Below are positions 1 through 5,891 of a stretch of DNA of 6,010 nt, piece by piece; position 1 is the first letter of the stretch; every line of letters starts with the position of its first letter. The translations under genes were made by a program, and so were the position numbers. The stretch lies in contig JADLCG010000175.1 in assembly GCA_020847355.1 (NCBI GenBank), forward strand, positions 1 through 6,010, given 5' to 3'. The DNA is from Anaerolineales bacterium (GTDB lineage: Bacteria > Chloroflexota > Anaerolineae > Anaerolineales > Villigracilaceae). Below the pieces are notes generated by a model. It searched no databases. It saw only the letters and a program-made list of their open reading frames with translations, and had not been told where the DNA came from.

Positions 1-327
1 AAGTTTACATCTCTCAAGCATGTGCTGAAATAATTGTTTGCCAATTCCCCTGCCGATGTATTCAGGTAAAACCCAGAGATGTTCCAATTCATCGTCTTTT
101 ACTTGCGCGAGCAACGCATAAAAAGCAATTGGCTTCTCCGCGTTGGTCATCATCCAAACTTCATGCAAAGCAATGTAGTCTGAAGAAATGGTCAACTCGG
201 GAAGCCAGATCTGCATCCATGTTTCGGGGTAGTTCCAATGCCGTTTGGCTGAAACCGCTATTTCGGTCAAGAGAGCGGCGTGTTCAGGTTGAGCGCGGAT
301 GATTTGCAAGGTCGCTTTATTAATCAT
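1..327 (-). CDS. GNAT family N-acetyltransferase, 3' end outside window
   Basis: The reverse strand reads 109 codons from an ATG at 327 to the window edge with no stop, so the C-terminus is missing. GNAT enzymes move an acetyl group from acetyl-CoA to an amine on a small molecule or protein; the substrate cannot be told here. The residues LEHLWVLPEYIGRGIGK (about 85-101) match the family's core: strand beta4 followed by the R/Q-x-x-G-x-G/A loop that binds the CoA pyrophosphate, here GRGIGK. Before it lie the usual N-terminal helix (EHAALLTEIAVSAKRHW) and a WMMTNAEKPIAFYAL strand pair. The start codon overlaps the stop of the upstream M24 peptidase as ATGA, so translation is probably coupled and both genes share one mRNA. 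The family is clear; the specific function is unknown. Confidence 0.85.
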   Translation of the reverse strand, partial: MINKATLQIIRAQPEHAALLTEIAVSAKRHWNYPETWMQIWLPELTISSDYIALHEVWMMTNAEKPIAFYALLAQVKDDELEHLWVLPEYIGRGIGKQLFQHMLERCKL

Positions 328-1430
328 CCAACCACGCGAATTTCTCGCGGCATATCCGATAAGCTTTCCGCTCCATTTTCAGTAATCACAATATTATCTT
401 CAATGCGCACGCCATTGCGATTGGTCAAATAAATTCCGGGTTCTACGGTATAAGCCATGCCCGTTTCCAATAATTGCTGATTATCGCCGCGCATATACGG
501 GTCTTCGTGACCTTCCATGCCAATGCCGTGACCCGTGCGGTGCGTAAAATATTTTCCATAACCGGCAGATTCGATCACGTCGCGCGCGGCTTTATCCACA
601 TCCGCGCACGGCACGCCCGGCTTGCCCGCCGCCCGCCCCGCCGCGTTGGCATCCTGCACAATTTGATGAATCTTTTTACATTCGTCATCCACTTCACCAA
701 CCGCGAAAGTGCGCGTCAAGTCAGAGATGTATCCATGATACGCCGCGCCCCAATCCACCACCAGCAAATCGCCGGCTTGCAATTTTCTTTCCGATGGAGA
801 AGCGTGCGGATTCGCGGAATTGGGTCCAGCGGAGACAATCGGCGCAAACGGAAATTCAGGGTCTGAGCCATGTTTCAGCAATTGCATCACCAATTCCGAA
901 GCCAATTCTTTTTCAACCATGCCGATTTTGATCAATGGAAGCGTCGCCGCAAGCGCATTTTGCGCGATCTTCACCGCCTGACGCATTGCGTCAATTTCAG
1001 CTTTATCTTTTCGCAAACGCAAACCGGCTAACACATCTGAAGCGTCGGGATAATCCGCCTCGGGCGCGCCCATTTTGACATGACTGAATTCCAGCAAACG
1101 CATTTGACGCGGCTCGACTCCAATCCGCTTCCCATCCAAACCGAGCGCCTGCGCCGCTTGACGAAAGGCATTTCCCCACGCGGACAGATTTTCGCCGTAA
1201 GCAAACGCTTGTATCTTATAAGGAAACAAATCTACTTTAGGCAATTCAAGTTCTGGCAAAACTAAAACGGGGTCTTGATTTGGGGCAACCAACAAAACCA
1301 CCGGACGTTCCATCAAATGAAAATCCACGCCCGTGAGATATTTCAGCGTAGGACCAGGGTTGAGGGCAACAGCAGACAAGCCAGAGTTAAGCAAAGAGGC
1401 GTTCAGTTTTTCGAGGCGAGTGGAAGTCAT
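324..1430 (-). CDS. M24 family metallopeptidase (aminopeptidase P / Xaa-Pro dipeptidase-like)
   Basis: A 368-residue, probably cytoplasmic enzyme expected to cleave X-Pro bonds at peptide N-termini or in dipeptides. Residues 1-130 fit the creatinase/prolidase N-terminal domain. Residues 145-365 form the pita-bread catalytic domain. All five dinuclear-metal ligands are present: D226 (VVDWG), D237 (SDLTRTF), H301 (HRTGHGIG), E330 (TVEPGIY) and E344 (VRIEDN). The accessory histidines H209 (NPHAS) and H308 also fit. Length is normal for bacterial aminopeptidase P-like proteins, and nothing is broken. The ATG at 1430 is supported by a TAAAGGA Shine-Dalgarno at 1440-1446, with nine bases between it and the start. 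Family members without an N-terminal extension are hard to split into aminopeptidase P and prolidase by sequence, so no symbol is given. The gene overlaps the acetyltransferase at its 3' end by four bases. Confidence 0.93.
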   Translation of the reverse strand: MTSTRLEKLNASLLNSGLSAVALNPGPTLKYLTGVDFHLMERPVVLLVAPNQDPVLVLPELELPKVDLFPYKIQAFAYGENLSAWGNAFRQAAQALGLDGKRIGVEPRQMRLLEFSHVKMGAPEADYPDASDVLAGLRLRKDKAEIDAMRQAVKIAQNALAATLPLIKIGMVEKELASELVMQLLKHGSDPEFPFAPIVSAGPNSANPHASPSERKLQAGDLLVVDWGAAYHGYISDLTRTFAVGEVDDECKKIHQIVQDANAAGRAAGKPGVPCADVDKAARDVIESAGYGKYFTHRTGHGIGMEGHEDPYMRGDNQQLLETGMAYTVEPGIYLTNRNGVRIEDNIVITENGAESLSDMPREIRVVG

Positions 1431-1452
1431 AAGTTTTTTTCCTTTAGATACC

Positions 1453-1462
1453 CATTATAATG
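1453..1462. promoter_or_regulatory. symmetric -10 element, candidate shared divergent promoter
   Basis: The ten bases CATTATAATG form a perfect palindrome with a consensus TATAAT on both strands (plus 1456-1461, minus 1459-1454), exactly between two divergent genes. On the minus strand, transcription would begin near 1447-1449 and give a leader of 17-19 nt carrying the peptidase Shine-Dalgarno. On the plus strand it would begin near 1468, next to the ATG at 1469. No good TTGACA-like -35 box is visible on either side at 16-18 bp, nor an extended -10 TG, so this remains a candidate. Confidence 0.45.
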
Positions 1463-3466
1463 TCATCCATGTATAACGATTCGACTAAAAAAATAATAGG
1501 GAGCGTTTTCTTTTTAGTTTGGAGCCTGATTGTTCTTTCCGCATTTTATATTACCCAACGCCCGCTTTTTATTCAAGTCATCGGCGGAACTTTATCAACT
1601 CTTTGGACAATTGGTTTATGGCTATGGATATTAATTAATTCCTATGGAATCGGCGCTTTTATTCTCCAAAAAATTCAGCTTCAATCTACTTTACATGAAT
1701 CTCTGATTTTGCAAATTGGGCTGGGCTTAGGCGTGGTGGGCTTAGGCGGTTATGGTTTAGCGGCGCTTGGGCTAGCCAAGCCAATTGTTCTGCTCGCGCT
1801 ACTTTTCGCAAACCTAATTTTGGTTTTAATCTCAAAATACCATAGCGCATTATGGCTGAGTTTGATTTCATTCTTGCGCTCGTTCAAAGAAAATCAAAGC
1901 GGTCTGCCGCGTTGGCTTCCATATATCGTGTTACTTGGTTCTGCGCTTGGTTTTGGCTTTGCCCTTTTGCCGCCCGCCGAAGGCTTTGACGGATTGTTTT
2001 ACCACCTCGCCTTGCCGGAAAGATTGTTAGCTGACGGAAAAATTCTGCCTTATGCCGTTCCGCAATTTTGGTTTCCGGGGTTAATGGAAGGGAATTTCAT
2101 TTGGGCGCTTGGCTTAGGCAGTGAAAGAACCGCTCAACTTTTACATTGGGCATTTTCAATACTTACCATCGGCTTGGTCTGGGAATGGTCAAGAAACGCT
2201 TTCAATCACAAATCCGCTTGGTGGGCATTGGCGTTATTAATTTCCATGCCGTCTTTAGCTTGGCTATCTGCATGGGCATATAACGATTTTGCGCTGGTCT
2301 TCTATGAACTCGCTTGTTTATATGCCCTCTGGAAATTGGGCGAGACCAAACAAAACGCCTGGCTGGTAACGAGCGCAAGTTTCGCCGGCTTGGCAATGAG
2401 TCTTAAATATACAAGCGTGATCTTGCCAATTTTTTGCGTAGCGTTACTCTTTTTTTCAGCAGGCGCATTTTCCGCCCGCCTGCGCTCTATACTTGTGTTT
2501 TCGATCGTCAGCATAGGAATCGCGTCGCCTTGGTACATTCGCAACTGGTTAATCATGGAGAATCCAGTTTACCCATTTGTTTTTCTTGGGCGGGCATGGG
2601 ATGTTTTCCAAGCGGCGGCATATGCAGGTAAAGGCTCTGGCATTGGCTGGAACCTGCAAGAAATTTTATTGCTTCCTTTTAATATAACGCTTGGGCATCG
2701 CGATCAAAATTTCTTTGACGGCCGACTAGGTCCTTTATTTCTTCTTTTTCTACCCGCCGCCGTTTGGGGACTGTGGAAAATGCGTTCCGCGCTTAACCCC
2801 GAACGGAAGCCGCTTGTTTTACTCGCCGTTTTCGCATTGATAAATTATGGCTCCTGGGCATTTAGCGTAGTTCAAACGTCGCACTTATGGCAAGCCCGCC
2901 TGCTTCTGCCCGGATTAATTCCCCTCGCCATTCCGATGGGGTTTGGCATGGCGCTCCTCTCTGACCTTGACCTGCCGCGCCTCCGAATTAGCTTTATCTC
3001 CGCCTTGATTACTGGAGTCGTAATCATAATAACAATTATAGATAATTCTTTGCTACTCTTAGTCCGCAGACCTTGGGACTACGCTCTCGGCATTGAAACG
3101 CGCGAGCGCTATTTCGAGAGAATACAACCCCAATACACTGAAGCCGTGCAAATTGTCAATTCTCTGCCTAAAGATTCTTTCGTTTATTTTCTTTTTGAGC
3201 CGCGTAGTTACAATATGCTTCGCAAAGTCCAGCCGGACCCCATTAATAGCAACGTCCTTCACGATTATTATTTATATGGAAAGCCCACAGCCATCATCAA
3301 CGAATGGAAAAAGGTTGGTTATACCCATGTACTTTTTCGCGCCTCTGAAGCGGAAACCTACACAGACGACAATATTCCAGATTGGGTTGCCGCAACGCAT
3401 CAACTTACGCAACATCTCGTCTTGTTGCGTCAAACGAAACATTACAAACTTTATTCCATCCCCTAA
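1460..3466 (+). CDS. multi-pass membrane glycosyltransferase-like protein (GT-C fold, ArnT/PMT-related)
   Basis: A 668-residue integral membrane protein with roughly 12-13 hydrophobic segments between residues 12 and 535, followed by a soluble domain of about 130 residues. The first large loop holds FDGLFYHLALPERLL (176-190), where an acidic residue follows the early membrane segments, as in GT-C enzymes that use lipid-phosphate sugars. Later marks are GLAMSLKYT (310-318), ASPWYIRNW (355-363), ENPVYPF (367-373) and ARLLLPGLIPL (479-489). The C-terminal part contains FEPRSYNML and GYTHVLFR, features I associate with bacterial GT39-like proteins. A role in adding sugars to envelope lipid, glycan or protein is inferred; donor and acceptor are unknown. 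No Shine-Dalgarno precedes the ATG at 1460 or the alternative ATG at 1469 (codon 4). If the TATAAT at 1456-1461 is the promoter, 1469 is the true start. The 3' end faces the SDR gene. Confidence 0.8.
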   Translation: MSSMYNDSTKKIIGSVFFLVWSLIVLSAFYITQRPLFIQVIGGTLSTLWTIGLWLWILINSYGIGAFILQKIQLQSTLHESLILQIGLGLGVVGLGGYGLAALGLAKPIVLLALLFANLILVLISKYHSALWLSLISFLRSFKENQSGLPRWLPYIVLLGSALGFGFALLPPAEGFDGLFYHLALPERLLADGKILPYAVPQFWFPGLMEGNFIWALGLGSERTAQLLHWAFSILTIGLVWEWSRNAFNHKSAWWALALLISMPSLAWLSAWAYNDFALVFYELACLYALWKLGETKQNAWLVTSASFAGLAMSLKYTSVILPIFCVALLFFSAGAFSARLRSILVFSIVSIGIASPWYIRNWLIMENPVYPFVFLGRAWDVFQAAAYAGKGSGIGWNLQEILLLPFNITLGHRDQNFFDGRLGPLFLLFLPAAVWGLWKMRSALNPERKPLVLLAVFALINYGSWAFSVVQTSHLWQARLLLPGLIPLAIPMGFGMALLSDLDLPRLRISFISALITGVVIIITIIDNSLLLLVRRPWDYALGIETRERYFERIQPQYTEAVQIVNSLPKDSFVYFLFEPRSYNMLRKVQPDPINSNVLHDYYLYGKPTAIINEWKKVGYTHVLFRASEAETYTDDNIPDWVAATHQLTQHLVLLRQTKHYKLYSIP

Positions 3467-3471
3467 GCTAT

Positions 3472-4281
3472 TTACTTGTACTCGTGCTTTTGCTTTGAAA
3501 AAATATAGCTAACCCAATCCACAAAAGCGGGGAAAGTCGCTTCCAGCGCGGCAAGGATACGAAACCACCACGGGATAATCAAACTACGGCGCGGATATTT
3601 CGCCACGTTGACCACGCGCCGCGCCACATATTCTGAAGTCATCCGCAGGTTGAAGATCGAACGCACGGAGGCGTAGGCTTCATTCTTCCCAACATGTTGA
3701 CCAAATTCTGTGGAGGCGGGACCCGGGTAAATACCGCTGACTTTGATGCCTAAGGGGGCGACTTCACGGCGCAAAGAATCGGTGAAAGCGCGCGCGCCCG
3801 CTTTACTAGCGGAATAAGTAGAGATCAATGGCGCAGAGATCAGCCCGGCGACGGAAGCCATATTGATAATATGCCCCTGACGGCGCGCCAACATGTGCGG
3901 GAGAACGATGCGCGTCACTTGGATCAAGCCTATCAAATTAACGCGAATCAACGTCTCAATATCGCGCTCCAAAGACATGTTCTCCAGCCAATCTGTCCGC
4001 CCGATACCGGCGTTGTTAAAAAGAATATCAATGTGACTGTAAAGGTCAAGCGTCGTCTCGATCATGTTCTCAATATCGGCGCGGTTGAGAATATCTACAG
4101 GTATCGCTATCGCTTCGCCGCCGGCATCTTGAATCTTTGCGGCTAAATCTTGCAGGCGGTCCATCCGCCGCGCCGCAAGCACCACTTTGCAACCTTCGCG
4201 CGCAAAGAGCAGGGCGGCATCTTCCCCAAAGCCGGAAGAAGCGCCAGTGATCAGGACTACTTTATTTTTTAGGTTAGGCAT
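3472..4281 (-). CDS. SDR family NAD(P)-dependent oxidoreductase
   Basis: A classical short-chain dehydrogenase/reductase that should oxidise or reduce a carbonyl/hydroxyl group with NAD(P); the substrate is unknown. Numbering from the ATG at 4281 (269 residues), the motifs are the nucleotide loop TGASSGFG (12-19), AARR after the second strand (36-39, arginines favouring NADP), VD (62-63), NNAG (89-92), and the catalytic tetrad N115, S143, Y156, K160 (TYSASK), then YPGP (185-188). The C-terminus (IIPWWFRILAALEATFPAF) is hydrophobic or amphipathic and may touch the membrane. The frame can be extended to a TTG at 4299, but that codon has no Shine-Dalgarno. The ATG has GGGAAAG five bases upstream and gives the usual short lead into the first strand, so I prefer it. 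A TATATT at 4315-4310 on the minus strand is a weak -10 candidate. The gene is convergent with the glycosyltransferase and divergent from the response regulator. Confidence 0.92.
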   Translation of the reverse strand: MPNLKNKVVLITGASSGFGEDAALLFAREGCKVVLAARRMDRLQDLAAKIQDAGGEAIAIPVDILNRADIENMIETTLDLYSHIDILFNNAGIGRTDWLENMSLERDIETLIRVNLIGLIQVTRIVLPHMLARRQGHIINMASVAGLISAPLISTYSASKAGARAFTDSLRREVAPLGIKVSGIYPGPASTEFGQHVGKNEAYASVRSIFNLRMTSEYVARRVVNVAKYPRRSLIIPWWFRILAALEATFPAFVDWVSYIFSKQKHEYK

Positions 4282-4379
4282 ATCTTTCCCGTTAGACAAT
4301 CATAGGCTTAATATAGACCAATCAAAGGGAAAACGTAGAACGGCGCCATTCTCCTGAAAGGTATAATTATTTTATCATT

Positions 4380-4394
4380 TATGCTTAAAGCATA
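4380..4394. promoter_or_regulatory. 15-bp palindrome, candidate operator
   Basis: TATGCTT-A-AAGCATA is a perfect inverted repeat with 7-base arms and one central base, 51 bp upstream of the response-regulator ATG and downstream of the TATAAT at 4362. Its size and place fit a dimeric DNA-binding protein. Autoregulation by the downstream NarL-type protein is possible but unproven. Confidence 0.35.
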
Positions 4395-4422
4395 TCAAAA
4401 CAAACGGTTAAGTCAATATTTT

Positions 4423-4440
4423 TAAAATCCAAGGGTTTTA
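4423..4440 (+). promoter_or_regulatory. inverted repeat covering the response-regulator Shine-Dalgarno
   Basis: TAAAATCC-AA-GGGTTTTA has 8-base arms with one mismatch, which would be a T-G wobble in RNA. It contains the only Shine-Dalgarno-like bases (AAGGG, 4431-4435), ten bases before the ATG at 4446. It could be a protein operator in DNA, or in RNA a small hairpin that hides the ribosome site. A two-base loop would force the inner pairs open. Confidence 0.35.
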
Positions 4441-4445
4441 CAATA

Positions 4446-5090
4446 ATGCAAACCAAGCGAATTACGGTGCTCCTCGCCGACGATCATTCTATCGCGCGCA
4501 ATGGGATTCGCAATATGCTTGAACAAACCGGCGATATTACGGTGATTGGAGAGGCTCAAAATGGCAAAGAAGCGCTTAGGTTAGTCGCCAAGCTTAAGCC
4601 GCAGGTGCTTTTGCTCGATCTTGTTATGCCGGGTCCGCGCCCTGCTGAAATTGAAGAAGCCGTGCGGACCAAGCATCCCGAAACCTCAACGCTGGTGTTG
4701 ACCTCGCACGATCGCGACGCCTATTTAGCGGATATGATCCACGCAGGCGCCTCTGGCTATCTTAATAAAAATATCACGGCAGAACGCTTGATCGGCGCTA
4801 TACGCCGAGCGGCAAAAGGCGAAATTCTCTTTGACGAAGAACAGTACCTTAGAGCGGAAGAATGGCAAAAAAGCATAGGCGAAAAATTAGCGCAATTAAC
4901 CAAGCGCGAAATTGAAATTATGAAATTGCTTTCAAAAGGGCTAGATAATAAAACGCTCGCCGCCGCCCTCGGCATTTCTTCAAAAACAGTTGCGTTCCAC
5001 ATTACAAATATTTTGACTAAATTACAAGTGAAATCCCGCCAAGAAGCGGCGCTTTGGGGCTTGCAGAATTTGCCTGACAACCTAGAATAA
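4446..5090 (+). CDS. NarL/FixJ-type response regulator (REC + LuxR HTH)
   Basis: A 214-residue two-component transcription regulator. The receiver domain (5-122) has the acidic pair D12-D13, the phospho-acceptor D58 (LLLDLVMPG), the switch T86 (LVLTSHD) and K108 (GYLNKN). The LuxR/GerE-type helix-turn-helix (150-205) starts LTKREIEIMKLLSKGL and includes NKTLAAALGISSKTVAFHI and KLQVKSRQEAA. All key receiver residues are present, so phosphorylation by a histidine kinase is expected. No kinase gene lies in the window, so it is an orphan here. The loop after the acceptor reads MPGPRPAEI instead of the common MPGMDG form. The ATG at 4446 is the only sensible start, with a weak AAGGG site. A frameshifted partial copy of its 3' end occurs at 5892-6000. 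The gene immediately downstream is a lipoprotein on the same strand, a candidate co-transcribed gene or target. Confidence 0.95.
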   Translation: MQTKRITVLLADDHSIARNGIRNMLEQTGDITVIGEAQNGKEALRLVAKLKPQVLLLDLVMPGPRPAEIEEAVRTKHPETSTLVLTSHDRDAYLADMIHAGASGYLNKNITAERLIGAIRRAAKGEILFDEEQYLRAEEWQKSIGEKLAQLTKREIEIMKLLSKGLDNKTLAAALGISSKTVAFHITNILTKLQVKSRQEAALWGLQNLPDNLE

Positions 5091-5100
5091 TTCCCAGTAT
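5061..5100 (+). repeat. 40-bp perfect direct repeat, copy 1
   Basis: These 40 bases cover the last ten codons of the response regulator (GLQNLPDNLE, minus the first base or two), its stop, and ten bases beyond. They recur without a mismatch at 5971-6010, an offset of 910 bp. Upstream of the block the similarity continues but falls to 43 of 60 positions (5001-5060 against 5911-5970). Confidence 0.97.
5062..5073 (+). repeat. 12-bp inverted repeat, left arm
   Basis: TGCAGAATTTGC here is the exact reverse complement of GCAAATTCTGCA at 5172-5183. The arms are separated by 98 bases containing the regulator's stop, the 5109-5131 hairpin and the Shine-Dalgarno at 5153. The same word also recurs in direct orientation at 5972-5983, inside the 40-bp repeat. 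Confidence 0.8.
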
Positions 5101-5108
5101 CATTTTAT

Positions 5109-5131
5109 AGAGAAGCCTATTAGGATTCTCT
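5109..5131 (+). other. stem-loop in the leader between regulator and lipoprotein
   Basis: AGAGAA-G-CCT pairs with AGG-A-TTCTCT around a three-base loop (ATT), giving nine pairs with one internal G-A mismatch. It starts 18 bases after the regulator's stop. No T-run follows directly (CTCTGTAAGG comes next), so it is not a standard intrinsic terminator. It may be a weak terminator, an mRNA 3'-end stabiliser or a leader element. A possible second stem, TGTAA (5133-5137) with TTACA (5149-5153), would touch the Shine-Dalgarno. Confidence 0.5.
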
Positions 5132-5152
5132 CTGTAAGGAAATCTATTTTAC

Positions 5153-5158
5153 AAGGAG
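5153..5158 (+). promoter_or_regulatory. strong Shine-Dalgarno serving the ATG at 5167
   Basis: AAGGAG lies eight bases before the ATG at 5167, a near-ideal arrangement and the best ribosome site in this part of the window. It serves a 17-codon ORF, not the long lipoprotein frame, whose ATGs at 5183 and 5213 have no good site of their own. Confidence 0.7.
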
Positions 5159-5166
5159 AAAAAATT

Positions 5167-5220
5167 ATGAAGCAAATTCTGCATGGTAATAAGTCAATAC
5201 GCCGAATTGGTGATGAATAA
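5167..5220 (+). CDS. 17-codon upstream ORF (leader peptide or displaced N-terminus)
   Basis: The frame reads MKQILHGNKSIRRIGDE and then TAA. It has the strong Shine-Dalgarno at 5153 and overlaps the lipoprotein ATG (5213) by eight bases in another frame. Two readings are possible. It may be a true short leader whose termination lets ribosomes restart at 5213. Or it may be the original lipoprotein start, pushed out of frame: removing the 28 bp 5188-5215 joins MKQILHGNKS directly to the lipoprotein's YNRSSLILIT signal sequence. I do not recognise the peptide as a known leader, and it shows no run of one amino acid typical of attenuators. Confidence 0.45.
   Translation: MKQILHGNKSIRRIGDE
5172..5183 (+). 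repeat. 12-bp inverted repeat, right arm
   Basis: GCAAATTCTGCA is the exact reverse complement of 5062-5073. It lies just inside the 17-codon ORF, and its last base is the A of the in-frame ATG at 5183. In a read-through transcript, pairing with the left arm would enclose the Shine-Dalgarno in a large loop. Confidence 0.8.
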
Positions 5221-5224
5221 GTCA
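5188..5224 (+). repeat. 9-bp direct repeat with 28-bp period at the lipoprotein start
   Basis: AATAAGTCA occurs at 5188-5196 and 5216-5224, an offset of 28 bp, which is one base more than nine codons. Both copies are read as Asn-Lys-Ser, the first in the 17-codon ORF and the second as residues 2-4 of the lipoprotein. Loss of one 28-bp unit would put both frames in register. Confidence 0.7.
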
Positions 5225-5851
5225 TATAATCGTTCAAGTTTGATATTAATAACCAGCCTATTTATGTTGTCTTCAGCCTGTAGTCCTGCCATAGGCTTGC
5301 CGCCACCTAAGGGAACAGATACATTAACTGTCGCGTCATTCCCGGCGAACACTTCGGCTAGCATTACTGAGACGCCAACTCGCTATATAGAGGCTGTGTG
5401 CGCGACACTTCCATCGCAGAATCTCGCGTTTACTCCAGATATCAACGTCCAATGGACGCTAAATACTCCTGCAAATACACAGTTCCCTCGTATTCCAATA
5501 CCGCCGGATTACGATTCTACTAGTCGAGAAAAACGAGAAGCGGTTCTAAAAAAACTGCTCACCTTTTGGCTCGAATTTCAAAAAACTGAGGCGGATTCAT
5601 CTCGCTACGCAATTAGAGATTACAAAATCGGAGAAATTCGCCAAACTCAGCCTAGAGGCAACCCCACCCCAGAAATTGCCGCTTTCATTGAACTCTGGAT
5701 CATTCCTTCTAAGACGCCACATGGCTACGCCTCTTATCCAGGCGACATACCTGCAAGCTTCTGCTCTTGGTGGCATATTTATCAGATGTCATTCGCGGTC
5801 TACCGAGAGGATGGGTATTTTTTGTTAGGGCTATATTCGGGCGGAGGGTAA
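5213..5851 (+). CDS. predicted lipoprotein of unknown family
   Basis: From the ATG at 5213 the protein has 212 residues. A basic n-region (MNKSYNR) and hydrophobic core (LILITSLFML) lead to a lipobox ending in SSAC, with C23 as the expected lipidation site, so it is probably an exported, membrane-anchored protein. Residues 30-56 are rich in Thr, Ser and Pro, a typical surface linker. The rest is a small domain with a charged helix (REKREAVLKKLLTFWLEFQK, 105-124), aromatic patches (CSWWHIY, 184-190), a Gly-rich end (LYSGGG), and C63 and C184, which could form a disulfide. I do not recognise the family. The frame opens at ATG 5183 (222 residues), but that adds a poor N-terminus with no ribosome site. 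The 5213 start also has only a weak site and probably depends on the overlapping upstream ORF or reflects a frameshift. It follows the response regulator by 122 bp. Confidence 0.7.
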   Translation: MNKSYNRSSLILITSLFMLSSACSPAIGLPPPKGTDTLTVASFPANTSASITETPTRYIEAVCATLPSQNLAFTPDINVQWTLNTPANTQFPRIPIPPDYDSTSREKREAVLKKLLTFWLEFQKTEADSSRYAIRDYKIGEIRQTQPRGNPTPEIAAFIELWIIPSKTPHGYASYPGDIPASFCSWWHIYQMSFAVYREDGYFLLGLYSGGG

Positions 5852-5891
5852 CACGGCGCGCCATCGTTGTGATAAAAGTCAAGTAGTTGTC

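Larger units (their letters stand above)
4282..4445. promoter_or_regulatory. AT-rich divergent intergenic region
   Basis: This 164-bp gap holds the upstream regions of the dehydrogenase (left) and the response regulator (right). It is AT-rich, particularly from about 4360 on. A plus-strand TATAAT at 4362-4367 would give a leader of about 70 nt for the regulator, but no -35 box stands out. Two palindromes, listed separately, lie between it and the regulator's start. No ORF of note is present. Confidence 0.5.

Noticed and set aside
474..866. Plus-strand ORF of 130 codons opposite the peptidase
   Set aside because: It is antisense to the catalytic domain that carries all five metal ligands; the peptide is Arg/His-rich and featureless.
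3093..3512. Plus-strand ORF of 139 codons over the glycosyltransferase's end
   Set aside because: It overlaps the C-terminal domain of a well-supported membrane protein in another frame and has no motif or ribosome site.
4757..5080. Minus-strand ORF across the response regulator's 3' half, and its counterpart 5709-5990; both begin with MSGKFCK
   Set aside because: The shared start is a by-product of the 40-bp direct repeat read backwards. The sense strand encodes a complete LuxR helix-turn-helix, and the antisense peptides have no recognisable domain.
5109..5131. Stem-loop as a Rho-independent terminator for the regulator
   Set aside because: The stem has an internal mismatch and no T-run follows, so it is listed only as a leader stem-loop.
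5852..5891. Further regulator similarity upstream of the fragment
   Set aside because: Attempts to align this stretch with the helix-turn-helix start need many gaps; only sequence from about 5892 is convincing. The GGCGCGCC at 5855 is just a short palindrome.
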